64,000 bases of DNA from Lineus longissimus (GCF_910592395.1 NC_088312.1:1610001-1674000), one strand, 5' to 3'. Numbered from the stretch's first letter, positions 46,848 through 61,453 are shown. A program made the numbers and translations. The notes: generated by a model from the letters alone, not told the origin.

Positions 46848-49800
46848 TCCTCCATTACTGAAAGCAATCTGAGTATAATCCCAGAAAGGAGATTTGTTCA
46901 TTCTAAGCAATGTAACTGATGATCTTCAAACATTCCAATTCTCCTTTGACACATCTGTCTTAATGATTGGATTCTCACATTTCATATGATAGTCAGATGT
47001 GACAGCATTCATACCTAATATTTACTGATCAGTTGAAAAGTTAGTTCAAACAACTACAACAGTAGTTTTAAGTTAACCATCACTGTAGCAACATCCTAAT
47101 TTCTAAGTCACCTTGAAGAAGAATCCCACATAACGGCATTGGTCATACTCTCCCAATGCCCTCATTACAATTGTCATTGACTTTAGCCCCTTCCTCATCA
47201 CGTATCCCAATCAAATTGGCATGGGTGACTCTTCCTGCCTCCCTAAGGGCTGACTGATTGAAGCCCTGCATTATTAGTTACTTGGTATGCATGGCAGCAT
47301 TCTACATGCTAATCTAGGCAGGGTGATATGTCACGAATCATTGGGTGCACATCAGCATGAACGTACAAGCAATTGTCTCTTGCCCTGCTCCACCCTGTTG
47401 GTCACTGGCTCAGATGCTCGCAATCCTCTTCGAAGCGTGCTTGCGAGACTGCTTCAGATACTAGTTCTCGCATTATGGGATACTCTAAAGATACAAAGTA
47501 AGTGACAAAAACCAAAGATTCTTGGTAGCTTCCCATCCTTCTATGAGTGAAGCTGCTGCTTTGAGTGACCAAGTATCAGTGTAATCTGTTTTTCTTCAGA
47601 AAAGCTGTAGTCCACTCTGATCAAAATGTTAAACTGTGGCCCTCTGCAACCAAAATAAATCACCTCAGACTTCAAACTTTAGCAGCAGATCACTTCTTTT
47701 TTTTCAACAGTCAACAGTACACTTTAGACTTACCTCAAACAGTTACACATTACTTCAAAGGTGAGTGACTATCTTACTCACAAAGAGAAAGAAGATTATG
47801 GCATTAGAGAATTGAATGAAAACTTTGGTAATCATCAACATTTGTTTTTGTGATACAAGTATTTATTTGGCTGCAATGGTAGCTAACTGTGGAAGCAGTA
47901 ACATTTCAAGCACCAAACTGCTTCCTTTGTAGCTGAGAATGACAATACGAACCGGATAAATCAGAATAAATTCACTTATCAAAATGACTCACAATGTGAA
48001 GAAATCAGCAAACTCATTCAAGCAAGCGATCAGCACATTTAACTTTTTTCATTCACGAACAGTCGAGGGGAAGGGTATAACCAATGCAATTAATACGTCA
48101 TTTCAACTGTACCGACTGCGGTTCACTTTGTCGAGCTCGATGAAGCAAGCTGACCAATCAATGCTGATAAGTTAATACCATTTTGATAGGTTGTACTCTA
48201 TGAGAATGCTAAGTCGGCGATCCGGACCCCCATCGAGCGGGAGTCCTAGCTGGATGAAAATGTGGTTATGTGGTTAATAGGCAGGTAACAAAGTCTAATG
48301 ACTGAGTCACTGCAAGTGGTGGGGTGCATGATGCACACTTGTAACAGCGCAAGAAGTCTTGATTGTGGCCTTCTGTGACAAAGACACATTCCTTTGCACG
48401 TTCTGATTCACCAAGAGTTATGACAGTCCTCATTTCTAGGCAAATGGAGGACAGGCACTCAGAATACCAATGAGCAAAATTCTATCTTTAAAGTCACCAG
48501 CTCATGTTATTTCTGTCCTGTTTTTCTATGGTCAGATTTATCTTTGGACTTCTCAACATCAAAGGCAAACAAATCATACTCTGGCATGTCTGGCTAGAGC
48601 GTTTCTATGGGGCATGTTACATACCATATTGAAGCAAACCGCCCACACAGCAAAACGACATTCAAGCCAACCCACCGATTTCCCATCTCTGCTGGGCCAG
48701 ACAGGCAGCTCTCAAGGGTATACCTATCATCAAATGGGTATAATCAGTGTGAAAACGAGATGCGCCCTCCAATTCGAAGGTATCAGGTGCCATACTTAGG
48801 CTGCCATATTCGGCCACTTCTATACAGAGATGGTGGGCCACGGCCGGTTATGAGGGAATAAATATGCGTATCAGGCACGACATAACCATTACAGACGACA
48901 GGTATCAATGACAGGAAGGGTGATAATGTTGGAAAGATTTGTCAGAGAAAATAATATACTGCTCAATTTGGCCTAATGGGCATCTGAAGAGTTCCATTGC
49001 CAAAAACACTGTATGTGCCATATCCAACATTTCAGAGTTAACAATACCATGGTATTGCCCATTACCAGAACTGCGTCTTGAATTATGTCAAGAAGACATA
49101 CATATCAAATCCTTCTTCACAAAATGCTTCAGCAGAAGACCTTGGAAATCAAATAGTTCACCACCCAACATGGTGAAGGTCTGATTTCAAATGAAATCGA
49201 AACTCGAAACAATTACATGGCAATCAAAGGTAATTTGAAATGATTAGGTTTTCAAAAGACCTGTTTCCACGAGATTCTTTCACTGACATTCAGCATTGAT
49301 GATAGCTATGATTCGAGATGATTGCCCAAGAAAGCTTTCAAATCGCTCTCTATGATTTCATGCCAGATTAAAAAGATGTGGTGTTGTACTGGCTGTTGAA
49401 GCAAATGAGCATCATCCCTGCATCAGCAACAGGTGGAGATTGGATATGACAGTCATCGAGAAATCCTTTTATGATCTGGGGAACTCAAGTGACCTTGACA
49501 GAAACCTTCATCGTGAGTGTCTATGATCAAAGCCAGTACTCATCTCATTTCTGTTGCTTCTGATGAACACAGCCACCAAAGTAATAACTCTTCATCAACA
49601 CCTAGTGAACAAATGACTTGTTTATCCAACCTTTGCTTCATCAACCATCCGTCATGGAGGGTTAACAAACACAGCAGCTCTTTCCTCTGGTATCCAGCAT
49701 CAATATCTGTTAATGACGCCAAGAAACCATGGTGATATCCACAGCCTATCTACAGGGCCTAACATTTACCATTCCTTCTATAAAGAAGACAGGAAAGCGA

Positions 49801-50880
49801 TAAGATCTTCGAGAACAAGTTCTTTTTCTCTCTCTTTATCCACGATGACAATGGGCTGAACTATCCACAAATGTGGTTTGTGCCTCAAGCAGCAGGTTTC
49901 TCAAGAAAGGATGAAATACAGTGTGAAACCTATTGTAGTTATAAACTGTTCATTGTACATGTATCACAAGCCACGAATAACATCCAACAGCTTAAAACTG
50001 GTGGTTAAGGTACAAGTATTCTGTTCACCTGAACATAGGTTTTGACACAACTGCCTAAATATGCCAAGGGTAAAATAATGTTGCCACTTCTTATGATGAA
50101 GCAACACCAAACTCCTTTCCCTTTCATAATCTGTATCTCAGCTAGAGCACTAGTTTGCTCCAGTGATCAAGCCTTTTGTGAGATATATTTAGGAAAAATG
50201 AAATAGCTTTCCATTTTGTTATAGGTTTGATACTTTTCCTGCCTTCTAGGCATAAAGTGCCTCCCACTCCAAGTCATTGTCCAGCAGGTAAGAGGCAGGG
50301 CATGGTGCCAAGCTAATTACGCCTGGGATATGGCAGTGAGAATAATCAGTCGAGTTCACGCACTCACACCCACTCAACCAGAGTAACTGCCAATCAATAG
50401 CGAGAACTATTCAATTGATTTTCTATCACTTGCCAGTTTTCCAGATGACGAAACACAGCATTGTCGACGATGTGGGAATCATTGTGTGAGACCAGGCTTA
50501 ATCAGCCTTTTCAGGTTAACTCGGCTTAACTGTCAGTCCTGAAGAGGGCATATCCAGGGAAAGTTGATAAGAATAGCTGTTCAACTTCATACATGTAGGG
50601 ATGAGAAACAAAGGTATTCACTCTTTTTGATGCATGCATCTCCCAAATACAAAGAGTGACCAAGTCATAGCATTTCAACTCGAGTTGTATTTCATAGAAA
50701 ACCAACATGATCAATCCTGACTTCTGCCTGTTTTTGCCAAGTCTCACCTTTGCCTTTGTAATGAGTTTATGTCAGTTTGAATTGGGAATCATTGGCTACC
50801 AGTTGGTGCTGTAACTCCTTCAGACAGGTTAGCATGCTAAAGGATATGGGAGAGAACTGATAGTAAAAGATGGTTACAAT
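46848..50880. other. no convincing gene
   Basis: Short open frames only. The plus strand is open at 48470-48799 and in another frame at 48607-48861, without recognised motifs. Moderately GC-rich words occur near 48210-48250 and 48780-48850. TACATGTA occurs near 49955 and 50590. Confidence 0.5.
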
Positions 50881-50887
50881 GACTTAG

Positions 50888-51064
50888 ACTCTTTGAGCTC
50901 ATCCATTGATTTTATCAACGAAACGACCTCCGAAATAGCCGGTAGTTTTGACTTGTTTTTGTCCAAGAATGAATTAGTGATTGTTTTCATCAGCATTTTC
51001 AGCATACCAGTACTATTTGGGGTTATAATGGTGAAACAATTTATAACTCAACTTGTATCCAAAG
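50888..51064 (+). CDS. candidate exon encoding one membrane-spanning helix
   Basis: The frame is open from an AG at 50886-50887 to a donor (AAAG then GTATTT) at 51064/51065, giving 177 nt. It encodes an acidic, Ser/Thr-rich stretch, then a hydrophobic segment of about 20 residues (LVIVFISIFSIPVLFGVIMV) and a Lys-containing end. The layout looks like the juxtamembrane part of a single-pass or multipass membrane protein. The acceptor is weak and no family is recognised. Confidence 0.25.
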
Positions 51065-51069
51065 GTATT

Positions 51070-53560
51070 TCATCTCTGCTAGTTTCATTGGCCACACTAG
51101 ATTATTAGCGATACCCCATCTAGTCATTATTTCCAGTGCCTCTTCTTCGACAACAAGGCTGTTTTACTCGAGGTTTGTAATGTAAAATTGATGATAGTTA
51201 TGTTATGCTATCCATGACTTGAAAGTACTTGACAACACTTTGGAAGGTTTTTGACACAGAGCCTAAATATGATACATGAGTCTGAATGATCATTAGTTCA
51301 TAGTTTATTAATTCGACCTAACTAACCAATACTCTAAATGAAAACATGGTTCAAGTATGAAAACTACCACAGTAAATATCAATTGTCCGAAGGAGGAAAA
51401 GTCATCTCAAGTCATAATTAACGAATCTATTTTCCCAGTGTCAGCCGCTCTTGATAGACAAGTGTTGACACAAAGCGCTCCAACTCAGACACGAGCCGCG
51501 TGGAGTGGTGGTTGAAAACATGCGCTGCTGTCAGACTGAAACACTATATGACACGCCTGATACTTTAGTGATGCTTTACTCACTGAAGTTATTGATCAGT
51601 TGAAAAGTTAACCGAGACTTGTCTTTTCCTTTGCTGGGAACAGGGTAGATGTTACCAAGTAATACATGTACATTGGCTATTTGCCATTCTTCACATGAAG
51701 GATTCTGTGCAATCAAAATAGCCACAGACCACATTGCAAATTTTCGACAATGCTTTAAGCCAGTTACATATGCTACTATCTTTCAATGGAAAATTTGAAA
51801 AGTAATAATTTTTCGATTTTACTTTTAGACCTCACAAAGAGATCCATTCCAAGAGACTCCTCGTGTTGGGTAGCGAATCTAGCCAAACTGCTCCCAGTGC
51901 AACAACACGACATATCAGAACCATTCTATAAAGTTGACTGTATCTATCCCAAGAAATATATGTAACACCATTAAGAGGTACATGTAGGATATTTTGGCAG
52001 ACACCTTGTACAAATGTACTTTCACGTTTTAATATCACATCCGACCTTATTGGTTCAGATTGCTCATGAGGTGAAATGTTGCAATATATCTTGACAGTTA
52101 GCCTGGTCATCACCTCTCATCATGGCAATGTGTTGTGGCAGCTCATTATACAAGTATATCATGTGTTACAACTAGTTTGAATATACTCTCGTCTCGGAGC
52201 CAGATTGCTTCACCTCAGGAAACCACCAACAGACAGGTTGGAAACTATACAAGTCTGACTACCCTGAGCTTGACTACTAAACCCAGTGCCACTAGGGGCA
52301 GCAAGGCACAGCGCCCTTCTAAATATGCCTCGTCTCAGCACTACTGAAGTGTTAACATCCACAAGAAAGCATTATTGCCTTATACTGACACCAAGTCCAA
52401 TGATCAGCCAGAAGACTAAGTCCAAATGTTGTATGACCACCGAGACACAACTAAACTGATCCCCTTTCAGGAACCACAAACCAATAACTTCCCTGGAAAT
52501 CATTTCCCCCAGCCTTACCATGTATACCTTTCCTGACATGAACTCCATTTGCAATCAGCCCAAGGTCAGAGTAATTGTCTCTAATGTGTTACCCGGGAGA
52601 CACAACAGGAAGAATCATGGAAAGCAACAATTGCTTCAAAGCTTCTCGGTTTAAAGCTAGGATAGTAAGAAGTAAGAAGACATGCTAGAACCATTTTACT
52701 AGCATATCTGGCCATTTCCTTGGCAGTAATCCCTACTTTGCTCCATTGATGCCCATCAAATCTCTTCTGGTATCACTATTGAGTGACATCTTCCGCAAGT
52801 GAAAAGCCTTTAAAGCGAAGCCGAGCTTCGCCTCACCTCACTTTGCTGGTAAGAAATGCGCTTCACCGCAATAAATGTACAACAATTTTGCCAAACTGTA
52901 CTTGAAAGAACCCCAGCAATGCATCAAGTCAAACTGGTTGCTGGTCAATAGCATTCGATCAGAATGTCCATCTCCCTTGTGCCAGTCTAAGCTATCTGTT
53001 GTCCTAATCCCCTTCTAATGGCCAGTAATCTTCTCCAGATCTGTTAAAGCTACTTTACAGTATCCAGTGTTGACATGTCTGTGAACATTAACGTGTACAA
53101 ACAAAGGTCAAAGTTTCTTCTCATACCTAGCTCAAACGTCGAGACATTTCCAACAACGCCATTATCAAAATATTTTGTAATAAAACTCATTAATGAATAC
53201 TGTAAACTCTTAGTATTTGGAATGATCAGCAATAGGGTGCAAAAATAACTTGGTTAAAACAGAAGACTTTGAGGAAAAATTATCGTCCCAAAGAGTAGCA
53301 GCTTTAAGATTTCGGGATTGCTTCTCTTTTCTTGCTATGCACCATCAGATTAATCAACAGGTTTCGGTATTGGCTTGGCTGCTATCACACGATAACAAGC
53401 CAGTAACTGTGGCACCACATTTCAATTTGGTCTTCAACATGTGTTTCTCGGGCGATAACATACATTTGTATGTGGATTATACATAGATCATCGGTCCCCT
53501 TGGGTGTCAGGCTTCAAGTAAGATAGATGAGTCAAAGACCAAGACCTGTCTTACGAATTT
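51070..53560. other. no recognisable feature apart from a small hairpin
   Basis: Short open frames with no motif. A plus-strand Ser/Thr-rich frame at 52135-52347 has a weak donor. A small GCGAAG/CTTCGC inverted repeat lies near 52814-52830. TACATGTA occurs near 51664 and 51981. Confidence 0.5.
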
Positions 53561-53564
53561 GTTG

Positions 53565-53946
53565 GCGATCGTTGATGATTCTGTGGAAGCTTTTGGGAAT
53601 CGGAAAGAAGTATAAGGTTTGCTCCGTTCAGTGAGATTTGTTTACATTATTAAGTGAGATATCAGACCATTTAAGTTTTCAGTTTTCAGTTTTGGCCCCC
53701 TGGTGGCCAAGTTAAGAATCAGACCTGACTGAAATTAGGTGTCGGAGGTCATCTGTAGTGTGATGATCATGCGATCGTTGATGATTCTGTGGAAGCTTTT
53801 GGGAATCGGAAAGAAGTATTAAGGTTTTGCTCCGTTCAGTGAGATTTGTTTATATTTCTAAGTGAGATATCGGACCATTTAAGTTTTCAGTTTTCCGTTT
53901 TGGCCCCCTGGTGGCCGAGTTAAGAATCAGACCTGACTGAAATTAG
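53565..53946. repeat. tandem duplication, period 206 bp, with CTCF-like words
   Basis: Copy 1 (53565-53738 plus a 32-bp linker) and copy 2 (53771-53946) share nearly all positions from GCGATCGTTGATG to GACTGAAATTAG, with a few substitutions and single-base length changes. Each contains GGCCCCCTGGTGGCC (53694-53708 and 53902-53916), the word also found in the repeat at 61.3 kb. Confidence 0.95.
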
Positions 53947-53949
53947 TTC

Positions 53950-54450
53950 TCTTCATTTGCATTGTCTTCACTATTCTGAAATGCAATGAAATGGGACATC
54001 AAGTCTTTTGACCCTGTCAAGTGCTGCACCCTAAGGGAGGGATACAGTTTGTTGAAGTAAGGCCAACCATTAAGAAACAAACTGATCTTACACAAGGATT
54101 CCTACTGTACACTACACAAAGCATTCCACAGATGGTAAACTGACAGTTCAGGAGGAGTCTATGAGCACCTTTAACCAACTAACTACTGGCTCATCTAACA
54201 TTTTAGGAAACTAATCACTGTTTTAATTTGGGTGATGGTGGACTTTGCTATCATAAGGCCTAATTAGTGGCACCTGTCAGCCAAATCACCTGAAGGCAGG
54301 AGGTGTACCAAGGTTGGCAGGAAACAGTTGAAACCTTCTACGAGTAGATGGAAGAAAAGAACAGCACTGAGGCTAAATGGCAGTTTTGCACCATGATTCT
54401 ATAAAGAGAAAAGGGTTCTCTCAATAGGAGGGCTGCTCTAGCAGTAAAAT
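53950..54450. other. no recognisable feature
   Basis: Unique-looking sequence between the 206-bp duplication and the MITE. No open frame of note. Confidence 0.5.
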
Positions 54451-54456
54451 AACTTA

Positions 54457-54601
54457 AGTAGAACCTATCTCTATCTGACAAATGCTGTCCTTAATAAAGA
54501 GGTGTCCTGATAAGAGAGGTCAAATTGAATGAAAACAAACAATTTGGGACAACAACTATTGTCCTTAATAGAGAGGTGACTGCTAAAGGGAGGTTCTACT
54601 G
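54457..54601. mobile_element. about 145-bp MITE with Tc1/mariner-like inverted ends
   Basis: The left end reads AGTAGAACC..., then TGTCCTTAATAAAGAGGTG. The right end reads TTGTCCTTAATAGAGAGGTG, then GGTTCTACT followed by GTA. In reverse complement the right end starts (T)ACAGTAGAACCTCCC, the common Tc1/mariner/pogo terminus. The internal TCCTTAATA(A/G)AGAGGTG words are in direct orientation, so the inverted similarity is strongest at the outer ends. Confidence 0.5.
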
Positions 54602-54609
54602 TATCAAAA

Positions 54610-57600
54610 AGATGCACTGGTTACCGTTCTACAGAGATTAAAAGAAGATGGGGGAGATGACATGAATGGTACTTGACTTTTGTCCTAAGTGTGCAAAATT
54701 GCAAGTGTGAGTCATATTTCAAAATCCATAGTGTAATACAATTGACTTCAGACCCTCCTTAAGGATGTTCTTCTGAAAATAATCAATTGCACTTTGACAA
54801 TCATGAACTTCAGGTTGCCCATATTAAAACATGATACATTTAATTACAACTTGAATGCTTCTCATCATCAGGGTTAAGAATACTTTATTCTGACTGAGTC
54901 ATACAGAAGTGTTTCACCAGGGCTATAACATTCCAAGTGACTAGGAAAACGGCAATGAATTCACTTTTTTTACTTTAAATTTGCAATATGATAGGTTTTT
55001 TGCTATAACAAGGGGAAATCCTTGATATGAAAAGACGGTCACATTCCAAACCTATCTAATCTCATTTGTAGCTGACATTGCCATACCTCTCGCACAACAA
55101 CCTGATGAAGTCCCAAACTGGCCATTGATACCCAGGTCAGACGACCGGGAAGTAATTCATTAGAGCTAATCGGGTAACTAAGGCTATAAAGAGTACTTAG
55201 CACATGGATGTAATCACAAGTGTAAGATTCACACACAGAGCTGAAAGAACTCTGGAAGTAGGCAAAATCAATGAAAGCAACTGAAAACAGCTTTCAAAAT
55301 CAATGAAAGCATGTCCCATGGTCCCTCAAATGTCTATGTTGATGGATATGTCCACATTCTAGACTGTTCCACGTTTGTTCACTCATTTTTAACTGTATAC
55401 TTCCCATACATCAAAGTGCACATCTTTCCAACAAACTTGACTTGAATTGAAAGATGCACACCAGTAACTGATGCATCATGTTTGTGAAAAATAAATCACT
55501 CCTACTCTGTGTTGCATGGATTTAATAGCTTTTACAGGCCATAAATTGCTGTCTTTATAACATGGAAATGGACATGATAATGTCCTGTGAGAATATAGTC
55601 TGGATTAGAGCTGCTTATTAAGTAGTGACCTCAGCAGGTAACGGGGTGTAAAAGTACAACTGATGTACGTAAATGCAAAGGAGCAGTCGAAAATACATTC
55701 AACATGTTCAACTGGTGTTTGAGCAACTGCAGGCTGTGACAATAATAATGGTTACGCTGGTATAAAGACATTGTTCACGGACTTGTTCACCCAGCTTGCT
55801 TGATTTCAAGGCTCCTTCTCAAAACCAACACAGAATCACTGAAACACAACTGAAGAGAACTGTTGTGATATGCAACATCAACTTCTGAAAGAGAGATAAA
55901 CGATTACATTTGCCCTATGAATACTGAATCGAACCATTTCAACAAATCAAAACAACTTCCTTTGCTAATTCTTCCGGGTACACTGTTCCCTGCAATCAAT
56001 GAGAAATGATGACAGAAATGCAAAATAATAAGACAACTGCCAACAGCCATTCCCCTCAACACATCAAAATAATTTTGTACATTTCCCTCGATTTAGAATG
56101 AATTGAATCATCCTTTTATCAGCAAGAAACCGAAATGAATTAGTTAGATATTTAAATCTCTTTAATGGGATTTCCATGTCCAGATTGTACATCGACAGGA
56201 ACATTGTCTTAAAAACACAATGAGGTTTGTATACAGTCAGCTAGTCAATAGATTGAGGAGCAGCTTCAATAGCATGGATCAGGGTTTAGGGTTAGAGCTG
56301 ACTCATAAACATAAAACTGCATTTCATCCAAGTAAGACTTTCTGCATCAGCAAGATTCAAACTCGACCGGATATTTGATCGAATTTTACACCATTGAACG
56401 ATATTAGGTTTCAATACACTCAATAGCTGGTGCCAGCAGACCATTACGATTGATATTATTCTATCCCGGTCACCAGTAGAAAACACTGGTTGGCTAGTGA
56501 CTGCAGCACCTCAGAGAAGCAGAAAGGTTCTGTCCGTTATTAGCTGCGTCTTTATTCTGACACCATCAATGCTATTCTTCCATATCAATTGAGCAATGAA
56601 GATTATTAATAATCAACATCAATAATCCTGCAGAAACAATACGAGACTGAGCAAAATGAAACATGAAGAATGGATCTAATGCAGCCTTTCATTGCTTTTT
56701 GACAACTCATTCACGTCCATGGCATGAGTCCCCCAAAGCGACAATGACCAACCATGAATGACATCAACTATTTTCATAATCTAAGAAAACAATGAACAGT
56801 CATAATTCAGGATCGAAAAAAAGTCGCCACGACTCAAGGACTGGAGTCCAGAGGGGAGGGCTCTTAGCTGTGGTAGTGATGAGAAATCCTGGAAGGGTTA
56901 AGAGTGAATTTGATATGTTTTTAATTCCAAACAGAAACCGCAAGAAATCTCTAACTCATGATGCAGCCTACTTACAGAACAGTGTAATTTCAATGTAAGA
57001 GGCTTATGGCCTTCTTAAATTGCTACAGAATATGATTAAGACATATATATTACATTTCACTTTGAAGGGTTCTATGTTCCTCAGAATCAATCAGCATGCA
57101 ACCAAAGGGTAGACTTGGATATTGCTCGGCAAAAATATCCGATTTATTCACCAAATCCAATAAGTTGAGAAGGGGCATTTAAATTAATCCTTCGCTTGAG
57201 AGATTTTCAATACTTGTTGCAACTTGGTGGCAGATGATGCGGTTTCAACTTTAAAGGCTTCAAGTCACTTGAATAAAGATAGAAAAGAGAGCGTTTTTCT
57301 TATTCTGCCAGTCGATTTCCTTTCATAATCGCCTAGCATCTCTCTATACATAAGCTTTTTATGAAATACCACTTATTGGTTGATGTCAAATCTTCTGCAG
57401 GAAAAACTGCCAAAGATGAAATGTCAAGATCGTGAAAGGAATTACATTTGTCCACACCACCACTTTTTGTAATAAGTATAGAAATATTGAAATTGAGTTC
57501 TTTCCTATCATGACATAGCCACCTCAGCTACAGGTCATCTTCAATTGGTCACCAAAGAATCACGTTAGAAAGCGATCATGAAATCTACATCTTCTGTTGA

Positions 57601-59610
57601 CTTTGAGTTGAAAGAAATCTATCTAGTTCATTCAATTGGGTTGCCTGTATGCCCTCAGCTATCAATATCCCACATGAAAGAAAACTCAAATTCCTCTCAT
57701 GAAATGCAAGGTCTCTACTCTTCATTTAGCAATTTACCAAACGATTAACCACAGAAACGTTCTTTCATGGTCTTTGCCCCAGGCTAGCCAGGACTCTTTC
57801 AAGTAAGATGAGGACTGGCTGCAGCAACAGGCAATATTTGACAGGTGTCAAAACAATCATACCAAGATTCCCAATCAATATCAAGCAAGAGCATTAGATG
57901 CCACAGGACCCATTCATAATTGATGGCGTGCGGAGCGCCAACAAGATGTGCTGGCAACCTTGTAATTACTGAAGGAAGAAACATGTTCCCATGTCAGTAT
58001 GTGCGCAAGTGGTCTTTCTTTAGGCAGTTGGGTTTGCGTGCAATGGGAGTCGGGAATTTATCAGTTAGGAACACTCAATTGGTGGTTTTAACGCTTTCTT
58101 TCAGCATCAGTTTTGAAACTTGAGGGATGTGTTTTGTTAAACACACAAAAAAAATGATATATACACAATTCCAATTTGTCACTTCTATGGGGGTAGGAGG
58201 ACACCTACACTGTCAGAGAGAGTCACCCTCTCTTTCACCTGCAGATGTGCTCTGACTGGGAATGAAACCCAATTTGATATTAAAGATTGAATGGAATAAA
58301 TGTGACCCTTTTTTAAGGTTCAGTAACAGAACAGGTGAAATTGACATGCAAATAGAAATAAGAAACTTCCTTTAGCTCAGCTATGTGCTCAACCCTATTG
58401 AGAATAATTCACACGCAAAAGTTCTCATGCTACCATCTTCATATGGAAAATTGGTCGAGGAGATGCACTCGCGACCCTGAAATGGATGGTGCAAATAGAT
58501 GGAGGAAGTAATGTTATCGGAGCCAAATTGCTTCTCCATGGTTCAGACGGCCAGCACGCAAGAAGTTACTGGTAAACGGATATAGGATTCTGAAGGCAGG
58601 AAAACCACAATCAATGAAGAAAATTGGCAACAAGTGGTTTAGGTGAAGAAAGAAAAGTCTCCTTGGAACAATTTCTGATGAAAACTGCACCCAGTGTCGT
58701 GCTGTCGTCATGTTTGTTTTGTCCTAGCACAGCATGCGGCAAAAAAGTAATCAAACCACCACAATTCATTCAATCAATAAAAGAAACACAGGTTTTTTCA
58801 AATCAAATCAGCATGCACTCCGCCTGCACTTTGTCTGCATTTACCAGAAGGTAAACAAATACACCACCGTCATGCTATTGATATTTCTTTTCAAACCATC
58901 TGATTGACAGCGGCAATAAAACTGATTAAATTCCTCAAATGAAAACCTACAATTGAAACCCAAAGACTCTCAATTCTGCAATTACTCTTTGAATACGATT
59001 TCTCGATCAGATTAAACTGCGCTAAAACATCCTCAAATCCAATCAGATGCTTTGCACAAATCTCCATCAATGCAGTTGGTTTCATGCAAATGTTACCTGT
59101 TCCGTTCAGTTTTCTTGATCAAGATGATCCACAGATAAAATGACAGCATCAAGACATCACATGACACATTCTTGAGCAAATGGCACACGACTATGTACCT
59201 GGGGAAATTATTACCAAACACGATCAGCAACAAACCGGTTGGTTTCAGTAACGATAGATGGGATTATTTCCATCCTATTACTGCAAGGAAGAACATGTTA
59301 TTGTCCAAAGGAAACCAATTTGGTGCCAGCAGAAATGGCTGGGTGCGATTCTCTCTCTGTACGTTATTTATGGCTTGTGAAAGGACAGAGTGCTGATCAT
59401 TTATTCATGTCTTCCTGATTGATATAGCTGTTGGATAATTCTTTCTTTGCATCTGAACATCAATTGTGGGTAAGAAATGACTTAGAAAACCTAGCCTTTT
59501 CTCATGGTACCCATATTCAATTGCTCATTCGGCAATATTTCAATCTAAATTCCCAACTTTTCCCTCAAATTTCAAAGTGCACCAAGCATAGTTACAGAAA
59601 TCCAACAGCA
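54610..59610. other. no recognisable feature
   Basis: About 5 kb of AT-rich sequence with only short open frames. No repeats, transposon termini or convincing splice-bounded exons were recognised. Confidence 0.45.
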
Positions 59611-59615
59611 GCAAT

Positions 59616-60110
59616 ATGATGGGAAAATGCCATGTGGCAAGTGATCCCAAAGGAAGGACAAACCTGTGTGCGCAGACGGAGACATCATGGCGACCATTGA
59701 TGAGAGGACGTCTCCCACTGAAGCGGTACCTAACTGCCGCATGCAACAGGATGAGTTATTCATTATTTCCTAAGAAGCAAGTCCACTTCAAAAGAGCTGT
59801 TGCTTTGATTGCAAATCACCGTGATTGTGTCATTATTGCCACAGGTGGAATCGTGATTGAGCAGTTGTCATCAAAGAAAACTGGGGGTTGGAAAAACAAT
59901 GCAACAGGGCATTTGAAGAGATGTTATTTTCCATTGGAAGAAACAACATCAGGATTATGCTACAGCTTTGTAAGAAAGAGGAGATTTACAAATAGACATC
60001 AAATAAAAGAGGAAAATGACCCCATTTGTCATCATTTGGTCAATACATCTGATATTGTGCCAGAATCGACATGTGGTTTGATGTATTCTACAGCCACTGT
60101 AACTTCATGA
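59616..60110 (+). other. 164-codon open frame, coding status unknown
   Basis: The longest open frame outside the transposon and minisatellites. The peptide is basic, with no signal peptide, membrane segment or recognised domain. Its 5' part overlaps open minus-strand frames. In 64 kb of AT-rich DNA one chance frame of this length would not be surprising. Confidence 0.15.
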
Positions 60111-61435
60111 ATTAATGCTAGCCATCTTGCCTAATGGCTAATTTGATTGCTAGTCACCTGGAAGAAGTAACCACAACATCACGCACCCATCTAATTTGAG
60201 ATGCGGTTACAGCTAAGATCAATGAAACAAGGGGATTATCATAGCTGTCCGTGACTGAGTGCTCTGTCACAGTAAACTTGAAGGTGGTTCTCAGAAGCCA
60301 TGTTACTTCTCAGATAATTGTGTTTTAGCCAACTGAATTGGTGCAGTTATTAGAGGTGGCATGCTTGATATATCATAAAAACAAGATGATGCTGATGCTA
60401 TTCTTGAAATGAAATGGCCAGGGCCATTGTGCTCACCTCATTTGGAGGAAAGATGGATAAAGAGCATGGTCTTGTGTCATGTAGTGTTAGGTTTGATATA
60501 GGTCCAAGCAATTACAATTTCCCCAAAATGGCCAATACAGTACATTCGACCTCTGTGACCTTGAAAAGTAGGTCAAATCAAAGAAGACCCGGGTGACACA
60601 TTGAATGGTTGTTAGAATTAGATGTACCTATGATATAAAATTGGTGCCAATCGGGCAAGTCATTACTAGGAATAATGGCATTTTGAAGAATTTAGGATTT
60701 GGCCCCCTCCCTGGAGGCCAAACGGCAAATCAGATCGCACCAAACTTCGATACCTGAGATCACCTGACCAAGGGGTACATGTGTACTTAATTTGTGATCA
60801 ATAGTCATTGCAGTGAAGAAACGTGCCATAGTTACGGCCTGACGGCGAATTTACGCCATTTGACCTCTGTGACCTTGACAAGAAGGTCAAATTAAAAACC
60901 TGTGTGACATATACTGTATGGTGGTTAGATGTAGCCATGATATCAAATTGGTGGCAATCGGGCAAGAAGTTAAGGAATAATCACATTTTTAAGGCTTTTG
61001 GATTTTGCCCCCTGGTGGTCAAGTGGTGAATCATATTGGACCAAACTTCGGTCCCTGAGATCAGCTGACTAAGGGGTAAATGTGTACCAAATTTGGTATC
61101 AATAGTCATTGCAGTTTAGAAACGTGCCATCGTCACATCCTAACGGCCAATTTACACCATTTGACCTCTGTGACCTTGAAAAGGAGGTCAAATCAAAAAC
61201 CCGGAGGATATATGATGCACCTTTGCTAGAAGTACCTACCATATTTTTTTCAAAATTTCCCGACTACTATTAAGGGAGATATTGCATATTTTCACTTTTA
61301 ACGTTTGGCCCCCTGGTGGCCAAACCATGAAACGAATCGGACCGAAACTTGGTCTCCAAGGTGTCATTACATAAGGGTACATGTGTACTAAGTTTCAACT
61401 CAATAGCTCTAACAGTTACGAAACGTGCCCTGCTA

Positions 61436-61453
61436 ACGGACGACGGACGACGA

